Shown here: positions 1 to 6,456 of the stretch, one piece after another
Position numbering within the stretch: position 1 is the first letter of the stretch
Layout of the letters: each line of letters begins with the position of its first letter
NCBI GenBank assembly: GCA_934546725.1
Contig: CAKTED010000001.1
Location: 1 to 28,125 of the forward strand
DNA: 28,125 nucleotides
Direction of reading: 5' to 3'
Origin: an uncultured Oscillospiraceae bacterium
GTDB taxonomy: Bacteria; Bacillota; Clostridia; Oscillospirales; Oscillospiraceae
The notes under the pieces: generated by a model
What the model saw: the letters and a program-made list of their open reading frames with translations, nothing else
Told to the model about the DNA's origin: nothing
Database searches by the model: none
Program-made: the position numbers and the translations under genes

Positions 1-150
1 GGTGGTAATAAGGCTTTCGTGCAGCGAAAAGCTGAGATTATCGGAATTTTTTGTATAGAAGAGGATTATTGTATCCGCCTCCGTAAGCGCGTCTATGCCG
101 GCCATGCCGGGAGAATTGACGTTTTCGTAGTCAATAAGAAAAACAGACAT
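1..150 (-). CDS. PIN/NYN-like domain protein, N-terminal part only
   Basis: The first 50 codons of a gene that runs off the left edge. The protein opens with MSVFLIDYENVN, the beta-strand plus acidic residue pattern (LIDYEN) that starts PIN/NYN-type nuclease folds. In that family the Asp is a metal ligand. The ATG at 150 is preceded by AAAGGA at suitable spacing and by a good promoter at 180-208, so it is transcribed independently of the lipoprotein gene upstream. The rest of the active site lies outside the window, so nuclease activity is inference from the N-terminus alone. Confidence 0.6.
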   Translation of the reverse strand, partial: MSVFLIDYENVNSPGMAGIDALTEADTIILFYTKNSDNLSFSLHESLITT

Positions 151-179
151 CGGGTCAGTCCTTTCGTAGAGTATACGCT

Positions 180-208
180 ATTTTACACCATCGCACGCAA
201 AATTGCAA
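180..208 (-). promoter_or_regulatory. Sigma-A type promoter for the PIN-like gene
   Basis: Read on the minus strand: TTGCAA (203-208), a 17-base spacer, TAAAAT (180-185). It sits about 30 bases before the start codon at 150 and just after the terminator of the upstream gene. Confidence 0.6.
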
Positions 209-218
209 ATAGTGACGC

Positions 219-263
219 GAAAAAAGCAACCCCCGGCGGTTACCGAAATCCGCCGGGGGTTGC
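219..263 (-). terminator. Rho-independent terminator after the solute-binding lipoprotein gene
   Basis: A long GC-rich hairpin: GCAACCCCCGGCGG pairs with CCGCCGGGGGTTGC, and a run of six T follows on the minus strand. It lies about 40 bases past the stop codon at 302. Confidence 0.9.
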
Positions 264-301
264 AGCGCAATATGAAGAAAGGAAAAGCAGGTAAGGGTCA
301 G

Positions 302-2035
302 TTATGCAACGTAAGCGTCATAGGCCTCCTGATATACCGCGAGGATCTCCGTAAGGCCGATCCCGTCAAGAGCGGATACATAGGTGTCCCACTCGCTCAT
401 GGGTTTGGAGCCGTCAACGAAGGCAAGGTAGTTTTCGGAGAGGTAGGTTTCAAGGTCGCTGCCGTATTTGGCCAAAATGTCGGTCTGTTCGTTCGTAAAG
501 CTTATGCCGGAGGGATAGACATAGTCGTTATCATGGGCAACAGTGTCCCAGTCCGCCAGATACTGGAGTGCGGCGTCGTTGCCGGGGATGAGCCATGTGT
601 AGTTGACGTAAAGACCGGGCTCACAGAGACTGTTGAGAGCGTAGGAGGGCATTATCATGGACCAGTACGCCGGATGATTGAGAATCATATCGGTAATGGT
701 GATGCTGCCGTTTTCATCATACTCCCAGCTTACGCCCTCAACGCCGTAGGCAAAGAGCTCCTTGCCGCCTTCACTGTAACGGTAATCGATCCATGAGCAG
801 ACGAGCGGCACATTTTCGCAGGAGGCGGCAACGGAGGCGCTGCCCCAGTAGGTGCGGTCGATCTGGAAGCCCATGTGAAGCGTCTGACCGGGGACCTTTA
901 CGGGCTTATGGATGGCGACCCAGCCGGTGTGACCTTCGGGGATATAGGCGTTGTGACTGAGCATGGTGGTGGGGCGGGTGCCGTAAACGTAACCGAGCTT
1001 GCCGGTATCCATGTTTTCATCGAAGTCCTGAAGCGAAGCATAGCCGGACCAGTTGTGGTCGATGAGACCTTCGGAGTACCACTGGCTTATCATGGTCATC
1101 AACTCGCGGTCACGGTCAGTGGTGTTGCTGAGAAAGACCTCGCCGTCGCGGACATACTGGGTTTTGATCCCGGCACTGCAATTGTATGTATCGTAGCCGA
1201 CAAATTCGTATGCCCCGGCAAGCTCCAGCGTGTTGTAAAGCGTCATGGGAGTTTCGGCTCCCTTCTGAGACTTGAAGAAGGTAAGCATTTCGTGAATGTC
1301 GTCAAAGGTGTTTATGTCGGCATTGGTTTTGCCCATGTCCTCAAGCCAGTCACCGCGCGCAAACGCGCCGCTGTTTAGCTCAAGAACGTCCTTGAGCTCA
1401 TAGAAGGTGAGGATGAGATCGTCATCATAAAACACCTTGTTGATGGTGTCGATGTCCTCGGGGTCGCGGCGGGCTTCGTAAATGTAGTTGGGGATATAGT
1501 CGCGGTAATTATAAAGGTTTACAAAGTAGTGTTCGTCCGTTACGGCGGCGCGGAAGTTGCCGTTATAGAACGTAGTGGCGCTGCACATGATGTCGCAGAG
1601 AGAGTCGGAGGCAAGGAGAACGGAGAAATTCTCCTGCCGTTTGTCCGCCGTGACTACGACGTATTCCATGTTGACGCCGGTGCGCTTTTGGACCTCGAGA
1701 GGGAATTCCATGGAGCCGTAGCCCTCCTCGGGCAGATATTCGGGCGTCCAGGAAACCGTCCACATGGAAAACACCTCGTCCGTGGTGGAAAGGGGCAGCT
1801 CATATTCATACTTTTCAAGTGCAAGACCCTTTTCGTCTGCCTTGAACTTGCCGGCTGCGAAATTATAGGGGGAAGCTTCGGTACCGGCGGTGGGGATCGC
1901 GGCTGTGCCGCCGTCTGTCGGTGCGGTGCTGCCGTCGGGCGGCGGGGTCTGCGTATCCCTGCTGCCATTGCCGCAGCCACAGAAAAGCGCGAGTATGAGA
2001 GCCAGAGCGAGCGCTGAAGACAGTACCTTTTTCAT
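302..2035 (-). CDS. Extracellular solute-binding lipoprotein (ABC transporter type)
   Basis: A 577-residue secreted lipoprotein. MKK plus a hydrophobic stretch ends in FCGC, so Cys21 is the likely lipidated residue. A Thr/Pro/Gly-rich linker follows, then a large periplasmic-binding-protein-like body rich in aromatic residues. The size and style match the large family-1 solute-binding proteins used by Clostridia for oligosaccharides or other bulky solutes, but the ligand cannot be read. The ATG at 2035 is chosen over an upstream in-frame ATG because it has AAAGGA before it and starts the signal peptide. It lies 34 bases after the cupin gene, so the three minus-strand genes form an operon. No permease or ATPase gene is next to it, so its transporter partner must be elsewhere or it acts as a binding or sensing protein. 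Confidence 0.85.
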   Translation of the reverse strand: MKKVLSSALALALILALFCGCGNGSRDTQTPPPDGSTAPTDGGTAAIPTAGTEASPYNFAAGKFKADEKGLALEKYEYELPLSTTDEVFSMWTVSWTPEYLPEEGYGSMEFPLEVQKRTGVNMEYVVVTADKRQENFSVLLASDSLCDIMCSATTFYNGNFRAAVTDEHYFVNLYNYRDYIPNYIYEARRDPEDIDTINKVFYDDDLILTFYELKDVLELNSGAFARGDWLEDMGKTNADINTFDDIHEMLTFFKSQKGAETPMTLYNTLELAGAYEFVGYDTYNCSAGIKTQYVRDGEVFLSNTTDRDRELMTMISQWYSEGLIDHNWSGYASLQDFDENMDTGKLGYVYGTRPTTMLSHNAYIPEGHTGWVAIHKPVKVPGQTLHMGFQIDRTYWGSASVAASCENVPLVCSWIDYRYSEGGKELFAYGVEGVSWEYDENGSITITDMILNHPAYWSMIMPSYALNSLCEPGLYVNYTWLIPGNDAALQYLADWDTVAHDNDYVYPSGISFTNEQTDILAKYGSDLETYLSENYLAFVDGSKPMSEWDTYVSALDGIGLTEILAVYQEAYDAYVA

Positions 2036-2069
2036 ATTCGTGTTCCTTTCATGTTTTATTTTTCGGGGG

Positions 2070-2654
2070 TTACATGTCGTGCTGTTTTTCTGCGTCCAGC
2101 TTTGCCTGCGTTTCCTTCCAGCAGCGGCCGCAGATAGTGCACTTTTTATCGGGCTCGTATTTGCAGGGCTTTTTGCCGCTCGATACGCCGTTATAGGCAA
2201 GGCTGGGTCTGCCGTCTTCGTCATATTGCCGCATGAAGGTAGCAAACTTGCCGCGAAGATGCAGCACCTCAAAATAAACGGGCTTGCCGACCCGTTTGTA
2301 CTCCAGCGGACAGTGCCACATGTATGCCGGGATGCGAACTATCGTGGGCTCAGTGATAACATGCTTTTCAAGATGATCCGGATCCTCGCCCAGGTACAGC
2401 TCTATCTCGGCGTCAAAGGAGCCAAAGGGATCGGTCATGTCATATCCGATGAAGCAGAGGTACTCCTCCTCAGAATGGAAGTTTGCCCAGCGATCCACGA
2501 AGGCCTCCTTCATATAGCAGCGGTAGGAGGCGTAAAAGCTCGAGTCCGGCATGCAGTCGTGGCCGCGGAAATAGGCCTGATATGGCGGCATGAAGTCGCC
2601 CCAGAAGTTGTATTGCTTTTCAAAGGTGTGAATAAGATGGTCATATCTTCCCAT
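2070..2654 (-). CDS. Cupin-like protein, downstream copy
   Basis: About 194 residues, clearly paralogous to the gene just upstream. Both share YFRG, SFDAEIELYLGE, VIT(E/K)P, R(I/V)PA..WH and K(R)(V/L)GKP. These fit a single beta-barrel cupin with a late PA..WH metal ligand. In this copy the first His of the HxH motif is Asn (NFHSEEEY), so metal binding may be altered. A C-terminal tail absent from the other copy holds four Cys (CKYEPDKKC, then TICGRC), possibly a metal or redox site. The ATG at 2660 overlaps the upstream stop as ATGA. The ATG at 2654 has GAGG at better spacing and gives the MGRYD start that matches the paralog's MGQYD, so 2654 is preferred. Function unknown. Confidence 0.75.
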   Translation of the reverse strand: MGRYDHLIHTFEKQYNFWGDFMPPYQAYFRGHDCMPDSSFYASYRCYMKEAFVDRWANFHSEEEYLCFIGYDMTDPFGSFDAEIELYLGEDPDHLEKHVITEPTIVRIPAYMWHCPLEYKRVGKPVYFEVLHLRGKFATFMRQYDEDGRPSLAYNGVSSGKKPCKYEPDKKCTICGRCWKETQAKLDAEKQHDM

Positions 2655-2656
2655 TT

Positions 2657-3175
2657 TCATGCCTCGCTTTCACTGCTGAGATCGTAACCATATTCCGGCA
2701 TAACGTCGCAGACAGCCGTAAAGTATTCCGCGCCCTCGCTGTTTACGCGGCGGCGTATGGCGTAATATTTGCTGTTGAAGAGAACGGGCTGGAAAAACAG
2801 CGGCTTGCCCAGGCGCTTTATCTCAATGGGTCCGTGCCAGTAAAATGCGGGAACGCGGATCATGCTGGGCTTTGTTATAACGATCTTCTCCATATCATCC
2901 AGTTCTTCTCCGAGGTAAAGCTCTATCTCGGCGTCAAAGGACTCGAATGCATCCCTCAGATCGTGGCCGACAAAGGCCATGTACTGCTCGTCGCGGTGAA
3001 AATGCGGCTCGGAAATGATAACCCCGGGCTTCATGTATGCCCTGTACGGAGCATATATCTGAGAACCCTTTATACTCGAATCACCTCTGAAATACGCCTC
3101 CACCGGCGGCAGCATGCCACTCTCCGCAGTTTTTATCCTGGGAAATTTATAAAACAGCCAGTCATATTGTCCCAC
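2657..3175 (-). CDS. Cupin-like protein, upstream copy
   Basis: A 172-residue cupin-type protein and the first gene of the minus-strand operon. It keeps HFHRDEQY (HxH followed by an acidic residue) and the late RVPAFYWH motif, so a complete metal site is plausible. There is no signal peptide, so it is probably cytoplasmic. It starts with GTG at 3175, preceded by GAGGGAT at about 7 bases. Its stop overlaps the ATG of the next gene, which suggests translational coupling. Cupins of this kind include isomerases, dioxygenases and small-molecule sensors. Pairing with a solute-binding lipoprotein and a PucR regulator suggests processing or sensing of the imported compound, but this is inference. Confidence 0.75.
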   Translation of the reverse strand: MGQYDWLFYKFPRIKTAESGMLPPVEAYFRGDSSIKGSQIYAPYRAYMKPGVIISEPHFHRDEQYMAFVGHDLRDAFESFDAEIELYLGEELDDMEKIVITKPSMIRVPAFYWHGPIEIKRLGKPLFFQPVLFNSKYYAIRRRVNSEGAEYFTAVCDVMPEYGYDLSSESEA

Positions 3176-3327
3176 TACGCTATCCCTCTTTTCAAAAATA
3201 TTATTGCAATGTTTATGTAAATATTATAAATTATATATACAGCAAAAATAAATATGAGCAGATACAGATTTGAACGTGAATATCTGGAAAAATTCACAAT
3301 TGAAGCATTCGGGAAGAGGAGGCTGTG
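3176..3327. promoter_or_regulatory. Divergent AT-rich control region between cupin operon and PucR regulator
   Basis: About 150 very AT-rich bases between divergent genes, so it must hold both promoters. A possible plus-strand promoter is TTGCAA (3204-3209), 17 bases, TAAATT (3227-3232). The minus-strand promoter cannot be assigned with confidence among several TATA-like runs. Confidence 0.5.
3276..3297. promoter_or_regulatory. Candidate regulator operator (inverted repeat)
   Basis: GTGAAT (3276-3281) and ATTCAC (3292-3297) form a perfect 6-base inverted repeat with a 10-base spacer, about one helical turn between half-sites. It lies just ahead of the regulator gene. This fits a dimeric repressor or activator site, but short inverted repeats also occur by chance in AT-rich DNA. 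Confidence 0.3.
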
Positions 3328-4560
3328 ATGGAAAAGAGCGAAAAGGGCGGAGAAATATTGACGCGGCTTTATGAAAAGCTGGTTTCCGGGGCGGGGATAA
3401 AGGCAATAGTGTGCTCTGCGCAGGAGCATTTTGAAAATCCGCTTATCGTAGCAGATCGCGGCTGCAGGGTCATCTGCGCGGCGGGACTGCCGGAGAACGG
3501 TGATTTCTGGAACTGCCTGCGCGGCGGCTATTATCCGGCGGGCTATCTGCGCGCCCTTGCGGACGAGCTGGGGCTTGGACGGATATATTCGCAGGCAGAG
3601 CCGATATGGGAGACGGATGCAGAGACGGGACTGCGCTCGGTAATGTTTCGAGTGGCCTTTGGCGGCACGATAGTCGGCTTTGCCCAGCTTGCGGAGGTGA
3701 ACGGAGAGCTGTGCGCGCAGGATGTGGAGCTTTTCGGCAGCTTCTGCCGCATTGCCGGAACGGCGCTTTGCAGCAGAGGCTCGGACGGAAGAGCAAAGAA
3801 GGATTATGAATACGTCATATCCGAAATAATCGGCGGAAACCTCTATGGCGACAGAATGAAGGCGCAGCTGACTGCGGTTGGCCTGGAGGTGCGATGTCCG
3901 AGCTGCCTGTTTGTTCTGGAGCGTGCAGACGGTGGGAGAATATACTCCGAATACGTTCGCAGCGAGGTCGAGAGTATGATCAGGGGCTGTAAATGTGTTG
4001 AATATAATGGCAGGATCGTCGTTATGCTGAAGACGCGCTCATCAAGCCTGCTTCAAAGCGAATACAGGAGCCGATTCAAGAGCTTTCTTGCGGAAAACGG
4101 GCTTATCTGCGGCGGAAGCAACCGCTTTGACTATATGGGCGAGCTGGAACGGGCATACCGGCAGGCAGTAACGGCCAGCCGCATCGGCCGCCAGATGGAG
4201 GGGCGCGGGCCGATATACTTTCTCTGGGAATATACGACGTATCAGATGTGCGATATGCTTTACGACCAGTGCGAGCTTCTGGATTTCTGCAATCCCATGA
4301 TAATTATGATACGGCAGTATGACCTGAAGAATAATACCACCTTCGTTGAAACGCTGCGCGAATATGTATACGGCGGGTGCAGCAGCGCAAGAACCGCCGC
4401 AAGGCTTGGCGTTCACCGCAATACGGTAGATTACCGCATAGGCCGCATGAAGGAGCTGTTTGACCTTGACGTGGACGATCCGATGCTCATGCACTCTTTT
4501 CGCCAGTCGTTTCAGATCATTTACTATCTGGAGAAAAACGGGCGGGACCGTGGCCTTTGA
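3328..4560 (+). CDS. PucR/CdaR-type transcriptional regulator
   Basis: A 410-residue cytoplasmic regulator. Residues 1-150 form a GAF/PAS-like sensory part (ENPLIVADRGCRVICAAG, later RVAFGGTIVGFAQLAE). The middle resembles the CdaR GGDEF-like segment. The last ~60 residues carry the PucR C-terminal helix-turn-helix (SSARTAARLGVHRNTVDYRI, then RMKELFDLD). Members of this family usually activate neighbouring catabolic or uptake genes in response to a small molecule. The ATG at 3328 has GAGGAGG five bases before it; the GTG at 3325 would be too close. It is divergent from the cupin/lipoprotein operon, the classical arrangement for a local regulator. Confidence 0.85.
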   Translation: MEKSEKGGEILTRLYEKLVSGAGIKAIVCSAQEHFENPLIVADRGCRVICAAGLPENGDFWNCLRGGYYPAGYLRALADELGLGRIYSQAEPIWETDAETGLRSVMFRVAFGGTIVGFAQLAEVNGELCAQDVELFGSFCRIAGTALCSRGSDGRAKKDYEYVISEIIGGNLYGDRMKAQLTAVGLEVRCPSCLFVLERADGGRIYSEYVRSEVESMIRGCKCVEYNGRIVVMLKTRSSSLLQSEYRSRFKSFLAENGLICGGSNRFDYMGELERAYRQAVTASRIGRQMEGRGPIYFLWEYTTYQMCDMLYDQCELLDFCNPMIIMIRQYDLKNNTTFVETLREYVYGGCSSARTAARLGVHRNTVDYRIGRMKELFDLDVDDPMLMHSFRQSFQIIYYLEKNGRDRGL

Positions 4561-4566
4561 TGAGAT

Positions 4567-4594
4567 TTGACAGACGCCGTACCTGTGCTATAAT
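4567..4594 (+). promoter_or_regulatory. Strong sigma-A promoter for rsmH-like gene
   Basis: TTGACA (4567-4572), a 16-base spacer, TATAAT (4589-4594). It begins right after the regulator stop codon and reads into the methyltransferase gene, 32 bases before its start. Confidence 0.85.
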
Positions 4595-4626
4595 GGCGGC
4601 AGAAAAAAGCTGCGGAGGTAAAAAGC

Positions 4627-5667
4627 GTGGAACAGCAGGAGCATAAAAGACGGGTGCGCTACAGGGGAACACACCCGACGAAATACAGCGAAAAATATAA
4701 GGAGCTTCAGCCCGAAAAATATGCCGACGAGATAGAGCACATAAAACGCTCGGGCAGGACCCCTGCGGGGATGCACATTCCCATCTGCGTAAACGAGATA
4801 CTGGAGATATTGCGGGTGCGGCCCGGCGAGGTGGGCTATGACGCGACGCTTGGCTATGGAGGGCACAGCGAAAGGCTGCTTGAACGGCTTGGTGGCGAGG
4901 GGCACCTTTACGCTACGGACGTTGACCCGATAGAGTCGGAAAAGACGGTCCGGCGGCTTGCCGCACTCGGCTACGGGCCGGAGATATTTACGCTCAGAAA
5001 CATGAATTTTGCCCGCGTGGACGAGGTCGCGCCGGGGGTGAAGTTTGACTTTGCCCTGGCCGATCTCGGAGTTTCGTCCATGCAGATAGATAATCCGGAG
5101 CGCGGCTTTTCGTTCAAGCACGACGGGCCGCTTGACCTGCGGCTGGACCCGACGCATGGCGAAACGGCGGCGGAGCGGCTGCGGAAGCTGAGCCGGGAGG
5201 AGCTTGAGAGCATTTTCGTTGAAAATTCTGACGAGCCGTATGCTCACGAGATAGCGTCGGCCATATCCAGCCGCCTGAAGGCGGGCGAGGAGATAGCCAC
5301 GACGGGGAAGCTTGCGGCTGTGATCGAGCGCGCGCTGAACTTTGTTCCGGCGAAGGAGCGCGACGGGACGGTGAAAAAATCCTGCCAGAGAGTTTTTCAG
5401 GCGCTGCGCATAGAGGTGAACAGCGAGTTTGAGGTGCTCTGCGAGTTTCTCGAAAAGCTGCCGGACGTTATGAACAGCGGCGGGCGCATCGCCGTGCTGA
5501 CGTTTCACTCCGGAGAGGACAGAATGGTGAAAAAGGCGTTCAAGCAGTTTTACGCGGACGGCGTTTTCAGCGACATTGCCCGCGACGTTATCCGTCCCTC
5601 GGCGGAGGAGTGCTATAACAATCCGCGTGCCCGCTCCACAAAGCTGCGCTGGGCGATAAAGGCGTGA
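4627..5667 (+). CDS. rsmH: RsmH-type 16S rRNA (cytosine-N4) methyltransferase, extended paralog
   Basis: 346 residues. The SAM site is DATLGYGGHS (~72-81). The family signature DLGVSSMQIDNPERGFSF (~146-163) is followed by DGPLDLRLD. The C-terminal FQALRIEVN, AVLTFHSGEDR and NPRARSTKLR are also RsmH hallmarks. RsmH methylates N4 of C1402 in the ribosomal decoding centre. Two things are unusual. There is a basic N-terminal extension of about 48 residues (RYRGTHP..., KYKELQPEKY) before the normal PICVNEIL start. The gene also stands alone instead of beside mraZ/ftsL in the division cluster. Motifs also differ slightly from the usual form (GYGG, SSMQ). GTG start with GGAGGT at 7 bases. It may be a second RsmH-like enzyme rather than the only one in the genome. 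Confidence 0.85.
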   Translation: MEQQEHKRRVRYRGTHPTKYSEKYKELQPEKYADEIEHIKRSGRTPAGMHIPICVNEILEILRVRPGEVGYDATLGYGGHSERLLERLGGEGHLYATDVDPIESEKTVRRLAALGYGPEIFTLRNMNFARVDEVAPGVKFDFALADLGVSSMQIDNPERGFSFKHDGPLDLRLDPTHGETAAERLRKLSREELESIFVENSDEPYAHEIASAISSRLKAGEEIATTGKLAAVIERALNFVPAKERDGTVKKSCQRVFQALRIEVNSEFEVLCEFLEKLPDVMNSGGRIAVLTFHSGEDRMVKKAFKQFYADGVFSDIARDVIRPSAEECYNNPRARSTKLRWAIKA

Positions 5668-5678
5668 TCATCGCGCGT

Positions 5679-5900
5679 TATTCAGCGGGAGCGGAGATGT
5701 TATTATCTGCTGTCATTCAGCGGGAACGTTAGCGACAACCCGTACTGCTCTGCCCCTCCATAGGGGATTCCACGGCCACTGGCGTGGCCTCTGAATGACG
5801 GGAGTGGTGGGTTTCAGCGTCCCCGTCACCACCGCACCCTGCTGTGCACCTCGACTCCAGCACGTCATTCAGAGGGAGCGGAGCGACCGAAGAATCCCAC
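5679..5900. repeat. Intergenic modular repeat, locus A
   Basis: The gap between the rsmH-like gene and the next terminator has no convincing gene. It holds pieces of a dispersed repeat. Arm type 1 is at 5753-5800 (plus), with AGGGGATTCCACGGCC and then CTCTGAATGACG. A core module is at 5804-5841 (minus), GGGTGCGGTGGTGACG. Arm type 2 is at 5863-5900 (minus), CGTCATTCAGAGGGAGCG and then CGACCGAAGAATCC. Partial copies (TTCAGCGGGA) occur near 5681 and 5714. The same modules recur near 10.6 and 23.8 kb. The two TGAATGAC ends face each other around the core. Confidence 0.8.
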
Positions 5901-5987
5901 AGTTGGTTCTGCTGGAGTAACGACGTCGTACTGCTCCACCCTGCGTCGTCACAAAGTACGCTCGACTCCGCTTCCAACGGAATAAAC

Positions 5988-6036
5988 AGCTCCGGCGCAT
6001 TGTCCGCCCAAAGGTCAGGGACGATGCGCCGGAGCT
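5988..6036 (-). terminator. Terminator hairpin after the HExxH protein gene
   Basis: AGCTCCGGCGCAT (5988-6000) pairs with ATGCGCCGGAGCT (6024-6036), extended inward by about five more pairs. It begins one base after the minus-strand stop codon. The T tract is weak on this strand (GTTTATT). Confidence 0.65.
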
Positions 6037-6456
6037 TTAATTTTCGCCGGGGAAATATTTTTCCCCAAGCGCGGTGGCCCAGCCCTCAAACCATATGCTG
6101 TCATAGGGCCTGAGCCTTGTGCCGGGTCTGAAGCGGCTTATGATATTGCGCGTGTGGTAGCGCAGAGTGGACGGCAGACTGACAAGCGGGAGCATGAGCG
6201 GGCCGAGGATGATGTTCTGTATCCCGTGCCCATGCTCATGCTGCAAAAGGTGCAGCGACGGTTCGCGGCAGGTTATGATGACGCAGCCGAAGCTCACGCC
6301 GCCCCAGCGCCGATTTCCAACCTCGAAGCGCAGGCAGAAGCCGAAGCGCTTCGGTCTGAAGCCGCAGAGCCGCAGTATCAGAGCATATAGCAGACCGGGA
6401 AACGTACTGAGAGCGCCCCAGGTGAAGGAGAGAAGATAGAACAGTGCGCGGTTCAA
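6037..6456 (-). CDS. Small membrane-associated HExxH putative zinc protein
   Basis: 139 residues. The N-terminus is hydrophobic (residues 5-30), suggesting one membrane segment. The centre carries HEHGH at 73-77, which fits the HExxH zinc-protease signature, followed by a hydrophobic LGPLMLPLVSLPS segment. FEGWATALGEKYF near the C-terminus holds Glu124, which could be a third zinc ligand as in gluzincins. There is no recognised pro-domain, and at this size it is closer to uncharacterised EHGH..Q..LGP proteins than to a known peptidase. The TTG start overlaps the stop of the MATE gene (TTGA), implying translational coupling. Protease activity is inference. Confidence 0.65.
   Translation of the reverse strand: MNRALFYLLSFTWGALSTFPGLLYALILRLCGFRPKRFGFCLRFEVGNRRWGGVSFGCVIITCREPSLHLLQHEHGHGIQNIILGPLMLPLVSLPSTLRYHTRNIISRFRPGTRLRPYDSIWFEGWATALGEKYFPGEN

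Noticed and set aside
2036..2272. N-terminal extension of the solute-binding lipoprotein to an upstream in-frame ATG
   Set aside because: It overlaps the cupin gene and would bury the signal peptide 79 residues inside. The ATG at 2035 has a ribosome site and begins the signal peptide.
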